Shown here: positions 20,683-29,454 of the stretch, piece by piece
Layout of the letters: each line of letters opens with the position of its first letter
How positions within the stretch are numbered: the stretch's first letter is position 1
Assembly (NCBI GenBank): GCA_947447945.1
Contig: CANFLR010000007.1
Location: 1-64,000, forward strand
Length of the DNA: 64,000 bases
Reading direction: 5' to 3'
Origin: Burkholderiaceae bacterium
GTDB lineage: Bacteria > Pseudomonadota > Gammaproteobacteria > Burkholderiales > Burkholderiaceae
Made by a program: the position numbers and the translations under genes
The notes under the pieces: generated by a model
Databases searched by the model: none
Told to the model about the DNA's origin: nothing
What the model saw: only the letters and a program-made list of their open reading frames with translations

Positions 20683-21408
20683 CTATGCAGGTAGCTTTAT
20701 ATGCCCCGCAGCAAATTCAAGGGCTTTCAATGAATAAGGCTGATTTGCTTGTTTTTGCAGGTTCTTGGGGAGTGGGGGGACGATTCCCAACAAAGGGGCA
20801 TTGATCCTCGTTTTCAGCGTTTGAATGTTATCTGATAAGTGGGGCATTTCTTCAGAAAGTGTATTGGCAATCCACCCCGCGATTGGAAGCTTGCGTATTG
20901 TCAGCGCTTCCCAAGTAAGGAGGGCGTGATTAATGCAACCTAAACGCATTCCGACAACGAGGATGATCGGTAGCTTAAGCATCTTTGCAACATCAGCCAA
21001 ATTTTCTTGCTCATTGAGGGGCACCAAAAATCCACCAGCCCCTTCTGCAACGACTGCATCAAATGACGCAGATATTTTTTGGAAGGCTTGCACGATGACT
21101 GCTGTATTTAAGTGAATCCCCTCTGCTTGAGCTGCTAGATGGGGGGCTATTGCAGCCTTGAGGGTGAAGGGGCAGAGATCAACACTATTTTGCCCAAGAT
21201 AAGACGCTATGCTTAGGGTTTCGATATCCTCATTGAGGATGCGTCCATTGGAGTCCTGATACGTTCCTGCTGCAACAGGTTTGAAGCCAGTGGTATTCAG
21301 TCCGATTTCTTTGAGTTTCAAAATCAAGGCGCCACTCACCAAAGTTTTACCAACTTCAGTATCGGTGCCTGTGATAAAAAATCCGGAGGATTGATGAGGG
21401 GCGCTCAA
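20683..21408 (-). CDS. bioD: Dethiobiotin synthetase
   Basis: This 241-residue ATP-dependent carboxylase closes the ureido ring of dethiobiotin. P-loop GTDTEVGKT (14-22) and VVAEGAGGFLVPL are characteristic. The start is TTG, overlapping the bioF TGA by four bases (TTGA), with GGAG about ten bases upstream; there is no in-frame ATG before the P-loop. It follows bioA and bioF in pathway-like order. Confidence 0.95.
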   Translation of the reverse strand: MSAPHQSSGFFITGTDTEVGKTLVSGALILKLKEIGLNTTGFKPVAAGTYQDSNGRILNEDIETLSIASYLGQNSVDLCPFTLKAAIAPHLAAQAEGIHLNTAVIVQAFQKISASFDAVVAEGAGGFLVPLNEQENLADVAKMLKLPIILVVGMRLGCINHALLTWEALTIRKLPIAGWIANTLSEEMPHLSDNIQTLKTRINAPLLGIVPPLPKNLQKQANQPYSLKALEFAAGHIKLPA

Positions 21409-22637
21409 GAAGACTGCTCCAGAATTTGCCGCTCAATTTTCTGGAGCGCTTCAATGAGCCCTTGCAAATCTGCAATGCTGTGATTTGCGGAAAAAGTAAT
21501 ACGTAGGCGGGCGCTTCCCACAGGGACGGTTGGCGGCCTAATTGCTGGAATCCAGTAACCCAGCTCATCTAATGTTGTTGCTGCCGCTAATGCATGCGCA
21601 TTACTTCCAAGAATCACCGGTTGAATCGGTGTACATGACACTGGTTGCTGCCAATGAGAAAAGTGCATTTCATTTTGCCAATGGGTAATGAGCCGATGTA
21701 GCTGGTGACGTCTAGACTTACCTTCTTCACTTTCGATAATGGAGAGACTCTTTAGTAAGGCATGCGCAATTGCTGGTGGTGTAGCGGTGCTGTAAATATA
21801 GGGCCGACCTTTTTGAATGAGCCACTCGATAAATGGAGCCTGTGCACAAATAAAAGCGCCGCCAACTCCTGCCGCTTTTCCCAGGGTTCCAACGTAGATG
21901 ATCCGATCAGACACGATGCCTAATTGCTCTAGAATGCCATGCCCTTGTTCTCCCAAGACACCAAAACCATGAGCATCATCCACTAGCAGTAGGGCATCGT
22001 ATTGATCGGCAATTTTCAGTAATTCTTGTACTGGCGCAATATCGCCATCCATACTAAAAACACCATCCGTCACGATCATCTTTAGTGAATTTTGATCTTG
22101 TTTAATAGCGTCAATCAGTGAGCCCAATTGCTGATGGTCAAATAATGTGACTGAGGCTTTGGACTGAGTGCTTGCTAAACGAACGCCATCAATAAGTGAG
22201 GCATGATTCAGTTTGGCAGAGTAGATGCTTACCTCACCTGGTTTTGCCAGTTTTGCTAAGCCGGTGATGGCTGCTATATTTGCTAGATAACCCGTACTAA
22301 AAAAAAGTGCGCGTGCATTGGGAATATGTTTACTTTGTAAAGAGGCTAATCGCTTTTCAAGCAAATCATGCGCCGTGCTGTGCCCACTGATTAAGTGAGA
22401 CGCGCCACTACCAACCCCATATTGATGGGCACCTTCAGCGAGAGCTTGAATCAAGTCCGGATGATTTGCGAGGCCAAGATAATCATTACTACAAAAGGCC
22501 TGTAACTTCCGATGGTTTACCAACGCTTCGGTATCACAAGGCGACTGGTTAATGCGCAGTTTGCGTTTGAGTAATTGGGTTTCGAGGTCTGCGATCTGCT
22601 CTTGAACAAGACTGAAGGCATTAAATGGTTTACTCAT
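21405..22637 (-). CDS. bioF: 8-amino-7-oxononanoate synthase
   Basis: This 410-residue PLP enzyme condenses pimeloyl-ACP or -CoA with alanine. It has CSNDYLGLANHP, YGVGSGASHLISG, VDDAHGFGVLGEQG and the PLP lysine Lys254 in VGTLGKAAGVGG. Its ATG overlaps the bioA stop (ATGA). Length is a little above the usual 385-390 residues. Confidence 0.96.
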   Translation of the reverse strand: MSKPFNAFSLVQEQIADLETQLLKRKLRINQSPCDTEALVNHRKLQAFCSNDYLGLANHPDLIQALAEGAHQYGVGSGASHLISGHSTAHDLLEKRLASLQSKHIPNARALFFSTGYLANIAAITGLAKLAKPGEVSIYSAKLNHASLIDGVRLASTQSKASVTLFDHQQLGSLIDAIKQDQNSLKMIVTDGVFSMDGDIAPVQELLKIADQYDALLLVDDAHGFGVLGEQGHGILEQLGIVSDRIIYVGTLGKAAGVGGAFICAQAPFIEWLIQKGRPYIYSTATPPAIAHALLKSLSIIESEEGKSRRHQLHRLITHWQNEMHFSHWQQPVSCTPIQPVILGSNAHALAAATTLDELGYWIPAIRPPTVPVGSARLRITFSANHSIADLQGLIEALQKIERQILEQSS

Positions 22638-23989
22638 GCGAGCACCTGATTAAGTGCGCGCTGCACAGATTTACCCATTTGAATCGTTTGGGGATCGGTC
22701 AAAATATAAGGAGGCATGACGTAGATCGTATTACCAATAGGGCGAATTAATATGCCCTCACCTAAGCTGGCTGAAAACATTTCTCGGGGAAATAAAGCAG
22801 GATTACGTAGAAACTGATTGTTAACATCAAATGCCAAGATCATTCCTTGTTGTCGAACATGCTCAATACGGTCATCTGTTTTGGCCCAAGCGAACGCATG
22901 TTTAAGTGTTTGCGCCTGGATTTGATTTTTTTCAAGAATCGTCTCAGATTCAAATATCTCCAGACAGGCCAATGCTGCTGCACATGCCAGTGGATTGCCT
23001 GTATAGGAGTGGGAGTGTAAAAATCCTTGTTGCGTTTGATCGCTGTAAAAAGCGCGATATATTTTTTCTGTAGTGAGGCAGATTGAAAGAGGTAGATACC
23101 CTCCACTAATTCCTTTGGAGAGGGTCATGAAATCCGGCCAGATACCAGCGTGCTCGCAGGCAAAAAATTGACCTGTACGCCCACATCCAACGGCAATCTC
23201 GTCGGCAATGAGGTGAATGTTATAGCGATCACAGAGAATTCTGACTTGCCGTAGATACTCTGGAGAGTGCATTGCCATCTGCCCAGCGCATTGAACTAGT
23301 GGCTCAATAATAAGAGCTGCAATATTCTGTTGTTCTTTTTGAAATAATTTTTCAAGTTCTTGGGCTGCTTGTATTGCAACATCTTCAGCAGTCTCACCAA
23401 GCTTTGCTTTGCGAGCATCTGGTGATCCCACGGTAAAGACTTCTTGCAAGAGAGAGCCGTAGGCTTCCCGAAAAATTGCTACATCCGTAACTGCTAATGC
23501 TCCCAGTGTTTCTCCGTGATAGCCGTTTTCTAGGCAAACAAATTTTTTCTTATTTGGCTGATGGTTGAGTTGCCAATAGTGGTGGCTCATCTTTAAAGCA
23601 ATTTCTACTGCAGAAGCGCCATCAGACGCGTAAAAGGCGTGTCCCAAATGCCCCTTAGTTAAAGCGGCCAGCTTTTCAGAGAGTTCGATGACGGGCGGAT
23701 GGGTGAAGCCAGCAAGCATGACGTGCTCAATTTTTTCTAATTGCTTACAGATGGCTTGATTAATGCGTGGATTGGCGTGCCCAAATAAGTTTGTCCACCA
23801 AGAGCTAATGCAGTCTAAAAGGGCATTACCGTTTTCGTCATATAGCCATGGCCCTTTGCCATGAGTGATGGCAATAAGGGGAAAAGTTTCATGATGCTTC
23901 ATCTGGGTGCAGGGATGCCAAACTGCTGTCAAACTTCTTTCTACCCAGCGGTTTTGATTTACATCAGATATAAGCTTCTTTTTCATCAT
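22634..23989 (-). CDS. bioA: Adenosylmethionine-8-amino-7-oxononanoate aminotransferase
   Basis: This 451-residue class III aminotransferase makes 7,8-diaminopelargonate using SAM as amino donor. VWHPCTQM near the N-terminus is the BioA substrate-pocket signature. Others are GHAFYASDGASAVEIALKM, LIADEIAVGCGRTG and the PLP lysine Lys292 in TLSKGISGGYLP. Two adjacent ATG codons (23989 and 23986) could start translation. It is divergent from bioB across 86 bases. Confidence 0.96.
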   Translation of the reverse strand: MMKKKLISDVNQNRWVERSLTAVWHPCTQMKHHETFPLIAITHGKGPWLYDENGNALLDCISSWWTNLFGHANPRINQAICKQLEKIEHVMLAGFTHPPVIELSEKLAALTKGHLGHAFYASDGASAVEIALKMSHHYWQLNHQPNKKKFVCLENGYHGETLGALAVTDVAIFREAYGSLLQEVFTVGSPDARKAKLGETAEDVAIQAAQELEKLFQKEQQNIAALIIEPLVQCAGQMAMHSPEYLRQVRILCDRYNIHLIADEIAVGCGRTGQFFACEHAGIWPDFMTLSKGISGGYLPLSICLTTEKIYRAFYSDQTQQGFLHSHSYTGNPLACAAALACLEIFESETILEKNQIQAQTLKHAFAWAKTDDRIEHVRQQGMILAFDVNNQFLRNPALFPREMFSASLGEGILIRPIGNTIYVMPPYILTDPQTIQMGKSVQRALNQVLA

Positions 23990-24075
23990 TGATATTTGAC
24001 CACTAGTTTTTCCTCCTTTAGGCTTCTATCTGTTATGTTTATGACTTGATTTAATCTATTTTCTGGAATTTACCC

Positions 24076-25113
24076 ATGCTGGACGTACAAACTGCTGAAA
24101 AACCCCTTACTCATGTCAAGTCCAAGGCGGATTTGCATAAGGCAGTTAATGCCTCTGGCGCTTGGACAATAGCCCAAATTGAGGCCCTATTTGCCTTGCC
24201 GTTCAATGATTTGATGTTCAAGGCTCAAGAAACGCATCGAGCCTATTTCCCTGACGGGGATGTTGAATTGGCTACGCTTTTGTCTATTAAGACCGGCGGG
24301 TGTCCTGAAGATTGTGCTTATTGCCCTCAAGCTGCTCGTTACGATACCGATGTGAAGGCCAATAAGCTTCTGGAGCTGGATGAGGTACTGGAGGCCGCCA
24401 AAGCGGCTAAAGCTGCTGGTTCGAATCGCTTTTGTATGGGAGCCGCTTGGCGTGAACCTAAGGATCGCGATATTGAAAAAGTCACGGCCATGATTAAGGG
24501 TGTTAAGGCCTTAGGTCTGGAGACTTGTGCTACTTTGGGGATGCTCGAGGCCGATCAGGCTCAAGCCCTGCAAGAGGCTGGCTTAGATTTTTATAACCAT
24601 AATCTCGATACCAGCGAAGACTTTTATCGCTCAGTGATCTCAACAAGAGACTATCAAGACCGTTTAGACACCATTGCCAATGTGCGGGCTGCAGGCATGT
24701 CGGTTTGTTGTGGCGGCATTGTCGGCATGGGTGAGTCTCGAGAGCAGCGGGCAGCTTTTTTAGCTCAGTTAGCTAATTTGAGCCCTTACCCAGAGTCTGT
24801 GCCTATCAATCATTTGGTGCCAGTTGCCGGCACCCCTTTGGCTGAACAAAAGCCGCTAGATCCGCTTGAATTTGTGAGAACCATTGCTGTTGCGCGCATC
24901 ACGATGCCGCGCGCCAGGGTACGTTTATCAGCTGGTCGTCAGGAGCTTGGAAGGGCAGTTCAGGCCATGTGTTTTTTGGCAGGCGCCAATTCGATTTTTT
25001 ATGGTGAGCAACTACTCACTACCGCTAATCCTGAGGCGGAACAAGACCGTGAACTACTAGCGGAGCTTGGCTTGAAGACAAAGCAGACCTCTAAATCCGA
25101 AGTTTTAGTTTAA
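24076..25113 (+). CDS. bioB: Biotin synthase
   Basis: This 345-residue radical SAM enzyme inserts sulfur into dethiobiotin. The [4Fe-4S] cysteines are Cys76, Cys80 and Cys83 in [12 protein letters not shown]. The [2Fe-2S] ligands include the arginine of [10 protein letters not shown], the cysteine in TCATLGML and that in SVCCGGIVG. It is divergent from bioA and followed 14 bases later by coq7. No bioC or bioH is present in the window. Confidence 0.97.
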   Translation: MLDVQTAEKPLTHVKSKADLHKAVNASGAWTIAQIEALFALPFNDLMFKAQETHRAYFPDGDVELATLLSIKTGGCPEDCAYCPQAARYDTDVKANKLLELDEVLEAAKAAKAAGSNRFCMGAAWREPKDRDIEKVTAMIKGVKALGLETCATLGMLEADQAQALQEAGLDFYNHNLDTSEDFYRSVISTRDYQDRLDTIANVRAAGMSVCCGGIVGMGESREQRAAFLAQLANLSPYPESVPINHLVPVAGTPLAEQKPLDPLEFVRTIAVARITMPRARVRLSAGRQELGRAVQAMCFLAGANSIFYGEQLLTTANPEAEQDRELLAELGLKTKQTSKSEVLV

Positions 25114-25127
25114 ATTATTGCGCGGAA

Positions 25128-25757
25128 ATGTCCCTGCTAGATCGCGTCATTATTGAGTTTGATACCGCCTTGCGGTCGGTTGTTGGCGGTGCTAATGCCC
25201 GACGGCAAATCCCAGGTATCGATCTTAATGCCGAGGTAGTTTTAGACCCCGCTGAGCGAGAACATGCAGCGGGCTTAATGCGCGTCAATCATGTCGGTGA
25301 AGTTTGTGCACAGGCGCTGTATCAGTCGCAAAAATTATTTGCCAGAAATCTCGAGATTCAAGAAATGCTGCATCACTCTGGACAAGAAGAAATGGACCAC
25401 TTGGCTTGGTGTGAAACGCGCTTACATGAGTTAGGTTCACATACCAGTTATCTCAATCCATTGTGGTATGCAGGATCCTTTGCAATCGGTATGGTTGCTG
25501 GTTTAGCGGGTGATCGGTGGAGTTTAGGGTTTGTTGCTGAAACTGAAAAGCAAGTAGAAAATCATCTTGAAAGTCATCTGCAAAAATTACCTCAAAAGGA
25601 TCATCGTTCACGTGCCATTGTTGAGCAAATGCGACTTGATGAAATTGAGCATGGACAGGCCGCCCTTCGGGCTGGTGGAGTGTCTTTACCAAAGCCGATT
25701 GAGCAACTGATGCAGGTAATGTCTAAAGTCATGACAACGAGTGCATACAAAATTTAA
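25128..25757 (+). CDS. coq7: Demethoxyubiquinone hydroxylase Coq7
   Basis: This 209-residue di-iron hydroxylase acts late in ubiquinone synthesis. The carboxylate and histidine ligands appear in repeats: AGLMRVNHVGEVCAQALY, QEEMDHLAWCETRL, TEKQVENHLESHL and MRLDEIEHGQAA. This enzyme replaces flavin-dependent UbiF in many betaproteobacteria. It begins shortly after bioB and may share its transcript. It is the last gene before the regulatory gap of the dcw cluster. Confidence 0.95.
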   Translation: MSLLDRVIIEFDTALRSVVGGANARRQIPGIDLNAEVVLDPAEREHAAGLMRVNHVGEVCAQALYQSQKLFARNLEIQEMLHHSGQEEMDHLAWCETRLHELGSHTSYLNPLWYAGSFAIGMVAGLAGDRWSLGFVAETEKQVENHLESHLQKLPQKDHRSRAIVEQMRLDEIEHGQAALRAGGVSLPKPIEQLMQVMSKVMTTSAYKI

Positions 25758-25760
25758 TTT

Positions 25761-25780
25761 TTGATGATTTATGTCATCAA
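25761..25780. repeat. Perfect inverted repeat just after coq7
   Basis: TTGATGA and TCATCAA, 7-base arms with a 6-base spacer, three bases after the coq7 stop. There is no following T run, so it is a weak terminator candidate at best; it may be an operator or an RNA-stabilising hairpin. Confidence 0.5.
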
Positions 25781-25788
25781 TCAGAAAT

Positions 25789-25818
25789 CAATATACTGTT
25801 TTTTAATACAGTATATTG
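25789..25818. promoter_or_regulatory. LexA-type SOS box upstream of mraZ
   Basis: Perfect 11-base inverted repeat CAATATACTGT / ACAGTATATTG with an 8-base spacer TTTTTAAT. The core CTGT-N8-ACAG (25796-25811), flanked by TA on both sides, matches the LexA consensus known from gamma- and many betaproteobacteria. It lies 31 bases after coq7 and about 210 bases before mraZ. A TTGACT hexamer overlaps its right edge. The match is direct; LexA binding is inferred. Confidence 0.6.
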
Positions 25819-25923
25819 ACTGCTATTGCAGCCAATAGCTAAGACCCATTCTTAAGTGTATTTTCCAAGCTCTTGTTTCAAGTAGTAATTTTGATATCAC
25901 TATTTTATGAACACACGACGCTA

Positions 25924-25939
25924 AGTGATTGTAATCACT
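25924..25939. promoter_or_regulatory. 16-base palindromic operator-like site
   Basis: AGTGATT-GT-AATCACT, perfect 7-base arms with a 2-base centre, 33 bases upstream of the predicted -35 box of the mraZ promoter. This is the form of a dimeric repressor or activator site. I do not recognise the regulator. Confidence 0.45.
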
Positions 25940-25971
25940 AGAGAAATTCCTAAAAAAAGCCCTCAAAACAC

Positions 25972-26000
25972 TTGACCCTCTCATATTGATCCTCTAAAGT
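25972..26000 (+). promoter_or_regulatory. Putative sigma70 promoter of the dcw cluster
   Basis: TTGACC at 25972-25977, a 17-base spacer, then TAAAGT at 25995-26000. Transcription would begin near 26007, inside the MraZ repeats and about 25 bases before the mraZ start. Confidence 0.55.
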
Positions 26001-26026
26001 GGGAGGAAGTGTGAAAAAGTGGGGTA
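25997..26026 (+). promoter_or_regulatory. MraZ-binding box: three 10-base tandem repeats
   Basis: Three consecutive 10-base units AAGTGGGAGG, AAGTGTGAAA and AAGTGGGGTA. They share AAGTGKG and repeat once per helical turn. MraZ autoregulates its operon by binding TGGGN or AAAGTG-type repeats of this period just before mraZ. The location over the predicted -10 and start site fits repression. Confidence 0.75.
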
Positions 26027-26030
26027 ATTG

Positions 26031-26459
26031 GTGTTTCAAGGTGCGTCAGCTCTCAATTTGGATGCAAAAGGCCGCATGTCTGTGCCGGCAAAGCATCGTG
26101 ACGCCTTGTTGGTTCAAGGCGAGGGTCGAATCACGCTTACAAAGCATCCCGATGGCTGTCTTTTGCTTTTCCCGCGTCCTGAGTGGGAAACCTTCCGCGC
26201 ACGAGTTGCCCAGTTGCCGATGGATGCCCATTGGTGGCGTCGCATTTTCCTTGGTAATGCTGCAGAGATAGATCTGGATAGCGCTGGAAGAATTTTAGTG
26301 AGCCCCGAGTTACGCACTGCGGCCGGCATTGAAAAAGAAGTGATCTTGCTGGGCATGGGAAGCCACCTGGAATTGTGGGATTCGGCCACATATGCTGCGA
26401 AAGAACAGGCTGCGATTGCGCAAGGTATGCCTGAGGCACTCAAGCAATTTAATTTTTGA
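26031..26459 (+). CDS. mraZ: Transcriptional regulator MraZ
   Basis: This 142-residue protein has two SpoVT/AbrB-like (MraZ) domains: [16 protein letters not shown] at the N-terminus and [17 protein letters not shown] in the second half. The GTG start at 26031 gives [15 protein letters not shown], aligning with the E. coli start; a TTG three bases earlier is possible. MraZ is the autorepressor at the head of the dcw cluster, and its repeats are visible directly upstream. Confidence 0.95.
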   Translation: MFQGASALNLDAKGRMSVPAKHRDALLVQGEGRITLTKHPDGCLLLFPRPEWETFRARVAQLPMDAHWWRRIFLGNAAEIDLDSAGRILVSPELRTAAGIEKEVILLGMGSHLELWDSATYAAKEQAAIAQGMPEALKQFNF

Positions 26460-26471
26460 TGACAGGGTGCT

Positions 26472-27422
26472 ATGAACATGACTCATCGCCCAGTATTGCT
26501 GGCCGAGGCGGTGACGGCGCTAATTGGCGGCCCACTGATTCAGGATTCCGCTTCAGCAAAAAATATTATCGTGATCGATGGGACATTTGGGCGCGGTGGT
26601 CATACGCAGGCTTTGCTGAAACAACTCAATGTAAATGCTCGAATGATTGCGTTCGACAAAGATTTGGATGCGATCGCAGTTGGCAATGCTATCCAAGATC
26701 CACGCTTGAGGATTGTGCACAGCAGTTTTGCACAGATGGATCAGTACGCAGAACCCGAATCAGTCGATGGCATTTTGTTGGATTTGGGGATCAGCTCTCC
26801 ACAAGTAGACCAAGCGCATCGGGGATTTTCTTTTCGGCGAGAAGGTCCTCTCGATATGCGGATGGATACGGCGCATGGTTTGACCGCTGCAGAGTGGTTA
26901 GAGCAAACACCGCAGGAGGAAATCACAAGAGTGATTAAGACTTACGGAGAAGAACGTTTTGCATTTCAGATTGCCAAAGCTATTGTGGCCAAACGCGAGG
27001 AGGGCTCATCCCCCAAAACGACCTTGCAATTAGCAAACTTAGTTGCAAGTGTGGTGCGCACTCGAGAGGCGGGTCAAGATCCCGCTACGAGAACTTTTCA
27101 AGCCTTACGGATTGCAATTAATCGTGAGCTTGAGGATTTGGAATTGGGCCTGAAAGCTACATTGAAGTTATTGAAGCCCCAAGGAAGGTTAGCAGTTATT
27201 AGCTTCCATTCTTTAGAGGACCGAATTGTTAAGCAATTTTTACAATCTCATGCAAAGGTAGAGCTGCCTCGTGGCCTTCCTGTCCGAGAAAAAGATCTGC
27301 CAAAAAGTGCATTAGAAATTATTGGCCGTGTAAAACCAAGCGATCAAGAGATTGCGGAAAATCCACGCGCGCGTTCAGCCATTATGCGGATAGCAGAAAA
27401 GCGTTTGGGAGTGCGTGCATGA
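26472..27422 (+). CDS. rsmH: 16S rRNA (cytosine1402-N4)-methyltransferase
   Basis: This 316-residue SAM methyltransferase (MraW) modifies C1402 of 16S rRNA. Motifs: [38 protein letters not shown] and [17 protein letters not shown]. It lies 12 bases after mraZ and overlaps ftsL by four bases (ATGA). Confidence 0.97.
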   Translation: MNMTHRPVLLAEAVTALIGGPLIQDSASAKNIIVIDGTFGRGGHTQALLKQLNVNARMIAFDKDLDAIAVGNAIQDPRLRIVHSSFAQMDQYAEPESVDGILLDLGISSPQVDQAHRGFSFRREGPLDMRMDTAHGLTAAEWLEQTPQEEITRVIKTYGEERFAFQIAKAIVAKREEGSSPKTTLQLANLVASVVRTREAGQDPATRTFQALRIAINRELEDLELGLKATLKLLKPQGRLAVISFHSLEDRIVKQFLQSHAKVELPRGLPVREKDLPKSALEIIGRVKPSDQEIAENPRARSAIMRIAEKRLGVRA

Positions 27423-27685
27423 ATCGCGCAACTCTGACCTTGCTATCTCTGCTGCTGATCTGCGCTTTATCACTCGTCGCTGCTCAGCAGCGCGCACGCA
27501 AACTATTTGTTTCATTGGAGCATGCACAAGCTCAAGAGTACCAACTCAATCAAGATGGCTTGCGCCTGGAATACGAGCAGCGTAACTTATCAAAGTCTGC
27601 GCGGATTCGTGATGTTGCACGCAATCAATTGCATATGGCACCCATCTCACCAGAGCGTACTTTGTATCTAAAGGAGGCTAAGTGA
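27419..27685 (+). CDS. ftsL: Cell division protein FtsL
   Basis: This 88-residue bitopic protein has one membrane helix (about 5-22, [17 protein letters not shown]) and a periplasmic coiled coil (about 30-60) followed by a conserved [15 protein letters not shown] segment. It acts in the FtsQLB divisome complex. It fits the short FtsL form and its position between rsmH and ftsI. Confidence 0.93.
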   Translation: MNRATLTLLSLLLICALSLVAAQQRARKLFVSLEHAQAQEYQLNQDGLRLEYEQRNLSKSARIRDVARNQLHMAPISPERTLYLKEAK

Positions 27686-29454
27686 GGCCGGTAGGTTTTT
27701 CGACCACGCCGAATTTAGTATTGCGTCTGCCTATGTGGCGGTCGCGACTGATGCTATTCCTTTTATTTTTTGTATTTATGCTGCTCTTGCTCAGAGCTTT
27801 TTGGATCCAGGGTCCTGGAAATGCATTTTACGAGGCAAAGGCTGTCAGAGGTACACAACGAGAACTTGAGCTACCAGCAAGTCGTGGAAAAATTCTGGAT
27901 CGCAATGGTCAGGTGATTGCTACAAGTCTTGAAGCGAAATCAGTAATTGCCTATAACGACACGGTCCCAGATGATCTATCTGCTGAAAAAATCACTAAGC
28001 TCGCCAGTCTTTTGCAAATTAGTGAATTGGATTTGCGCAAAAAGTTAAAGGAAGAGCGCAAGCAGATTTTCTTGAAGCGGCAAGTTGATCCTGATGTTGC
28101 TCAAGAGGTGAGAAAGTTAGAGATACCTGGCATTGGCTTAAATAATGAGTACCGCCGTTTCTATCCAGAAGGTGAGGCGATGGCCCATGTCGTCGGCTTT
28201 ACTAATGTTGAGGATCGTGGACAAGAAGGCATGGAGCTTTCAAGAGAGAAGGATTTAGCAGGGCATCCTGGCCAACGTCGCGTGGTGGTAGATCGTCTAG
28301 GAAGAATTGTTGAAGATGTGGCAATTCAACAATTTCCACAAAATGGTAAAGATTTACAACTATCCATCGATAGCAAAATTCAATACCTAGCTTATAACGC
28401 GGTAAAAAATGCTGTTATTGAACATCATGCAAAAGCTGGTGGCGCAGTAGTGTTAGATACCCAAACTGGGGAGATTTTGGCTCTAGCCAATTACCCAAGC
28501 TACAACCCAAATGACCGAAGGGGCTTAAGCGGTGAGCAACTGCGGAACCGAGTGCTTACAGACATGTTTGAGCCCGGCTCTACCATTAAGCCCTTTACTG
28601 TTTCTGCAGCTTTAGAAAAAGGCGTCATCACTCCAAGTATGTCTATGCCGATTGGCGCAAGTTATTTGGTCGGTAAAAAACCCATTACGGATACGCATCC
28701 TAATGGCGTTCTCACGGTCGCACAGATTATTCAGAAATCAAGCAACATTGGGGCGGCAAAAATTGCCATGAATTACCTCTCTCCAGAAGAGATGTGGGAT
28801 ATGTATGCTGCAGTTGGTTTTGGGCAGGCGCCAAAGATTGGATTCCCTGGGGCGGTAGCGGGGACCTTGCACCCTTTTAAAAATTGGGTGCCGAGTGACC
28901 AGGCCCGAGTTGCATTTGGTTATGGTCTTTCAGGCTCATTGTTTCAAGTTGCTCGTGCCTATACTATTTTTGCTCGCGATGGAGAATTGGTTCCGATCAC
29001 GATTGAGCGTAGTCCAGAATTGAAGCCCGGCACCAGAATTATCTCTGCCAAGACGGCCCTTGAAATGCGCCAAATGCTTGAGACGGTGACGTTGCCAGGC
29101 GGCACAGCGGTAAAAGCCCAAGCTGATGGATATCGAGTTGGCGGAAAGACGGGCACAGCCCATAAGCTTGTTGGTAAGGCGTATGGAAACAGATACCTTG
29201 CCTATTTTGCTGGTATAGCTCCTATTAGTGCGCCACGCATTTCAGTTGCGGTGATGATCGATGAACCAACTGGCGGTAGTCATTATGGCGGTGACGTAGC
29301 AGCACCAGTATTCTCCGCGATTGTTAGTGAAACCTTGCACACTTTAAATGTACTGCCCGATAGTAGTGTGAAGCAGGCTTCATTAAGTGATAGTGGCCTG
29401 ACAGAGACACATTCTGCCAATGGACCAGCACAACATGTGGTTTTGAAAAGATGA
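27682..29454 (+). CDS. ftsI: Peptidoglycan transpeptidase FtsI (PBP3)
   Basis: This 590-residue class B penicillin-binding protein crosslinks septal peptidoglycan. One membrane helix lies near residues 20-40. The dimerisation domain starts at RGKILDRNGQVIA. The transpeptidase motifs are Ser300-xx-Lys303 (PGSTIKPF), SSN (353-355) and KTG (489-491). The start is GTG, overlapping the ftsL stop (GTGA), with AAGGAGG five bases upstream. Confidence 0.97.
   Translation: MRPVGFSTTPNLVLRLPMWRSRLMLFLLFFVFMLLLLRAFWIQGPGNAFYEAKAVRGTQRELELPASRGKILDRNGQVIATSLEAKSVIAYNDTVPDDLSAEKITKLASLLQISELDLRKKLKEERKQIFLKRQVDPDVAQEVRKLEIPGIGLNNEYRRFYPEGEAMAHVVGFTNVEDRGQEGMELSREKDLAGHPGQRRVVVDRLGRIVEDVAIQQFPQNGKDLQLSIDSKIQYLAYNAVKNAVIEHHAKAGGAVVLDTQTGEILALANYPSYNPNDRRGLSGEQLRNRVLTDMFEPGSTIKPFTVSAALEKGVITPSMSMPIGASYLVGKKPITDTHPNGVLTVAQIIQKSSNIGAAKIAMNYLSPEEMWDMYAAVGFGQAPKIGFPGAVAGTLHPFKNWVPSDQARVAFGYGLSGSLFQVARAYTIFARDGELVPITIERSPELKPGTRIISAKTALEMRQMLETVTLPGGTAVKAQADGYRVGGKTGTAHKLVGKAYGNRYLAYFAGIAPISAPRISVAVMIDEPTGGSHYGGDVAAPVFSAIVSETLHTLNVLPDSSVKQASLSDSGLTETHSANGPAQHVVLKR

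Noticed and set aside
23990-24075. BirA-type operator between bioA and bioB
   Set aside because: I looked for a dyad like the known bio operators and found none; the gap is AT-rich with only weak promoter-like hexamers.
25764-25838. 24-codon ORF running through the LexA-type box
   Set aside because: No Shine-Dalgarno, odd composition and overlap with the dyad; chance ORF.
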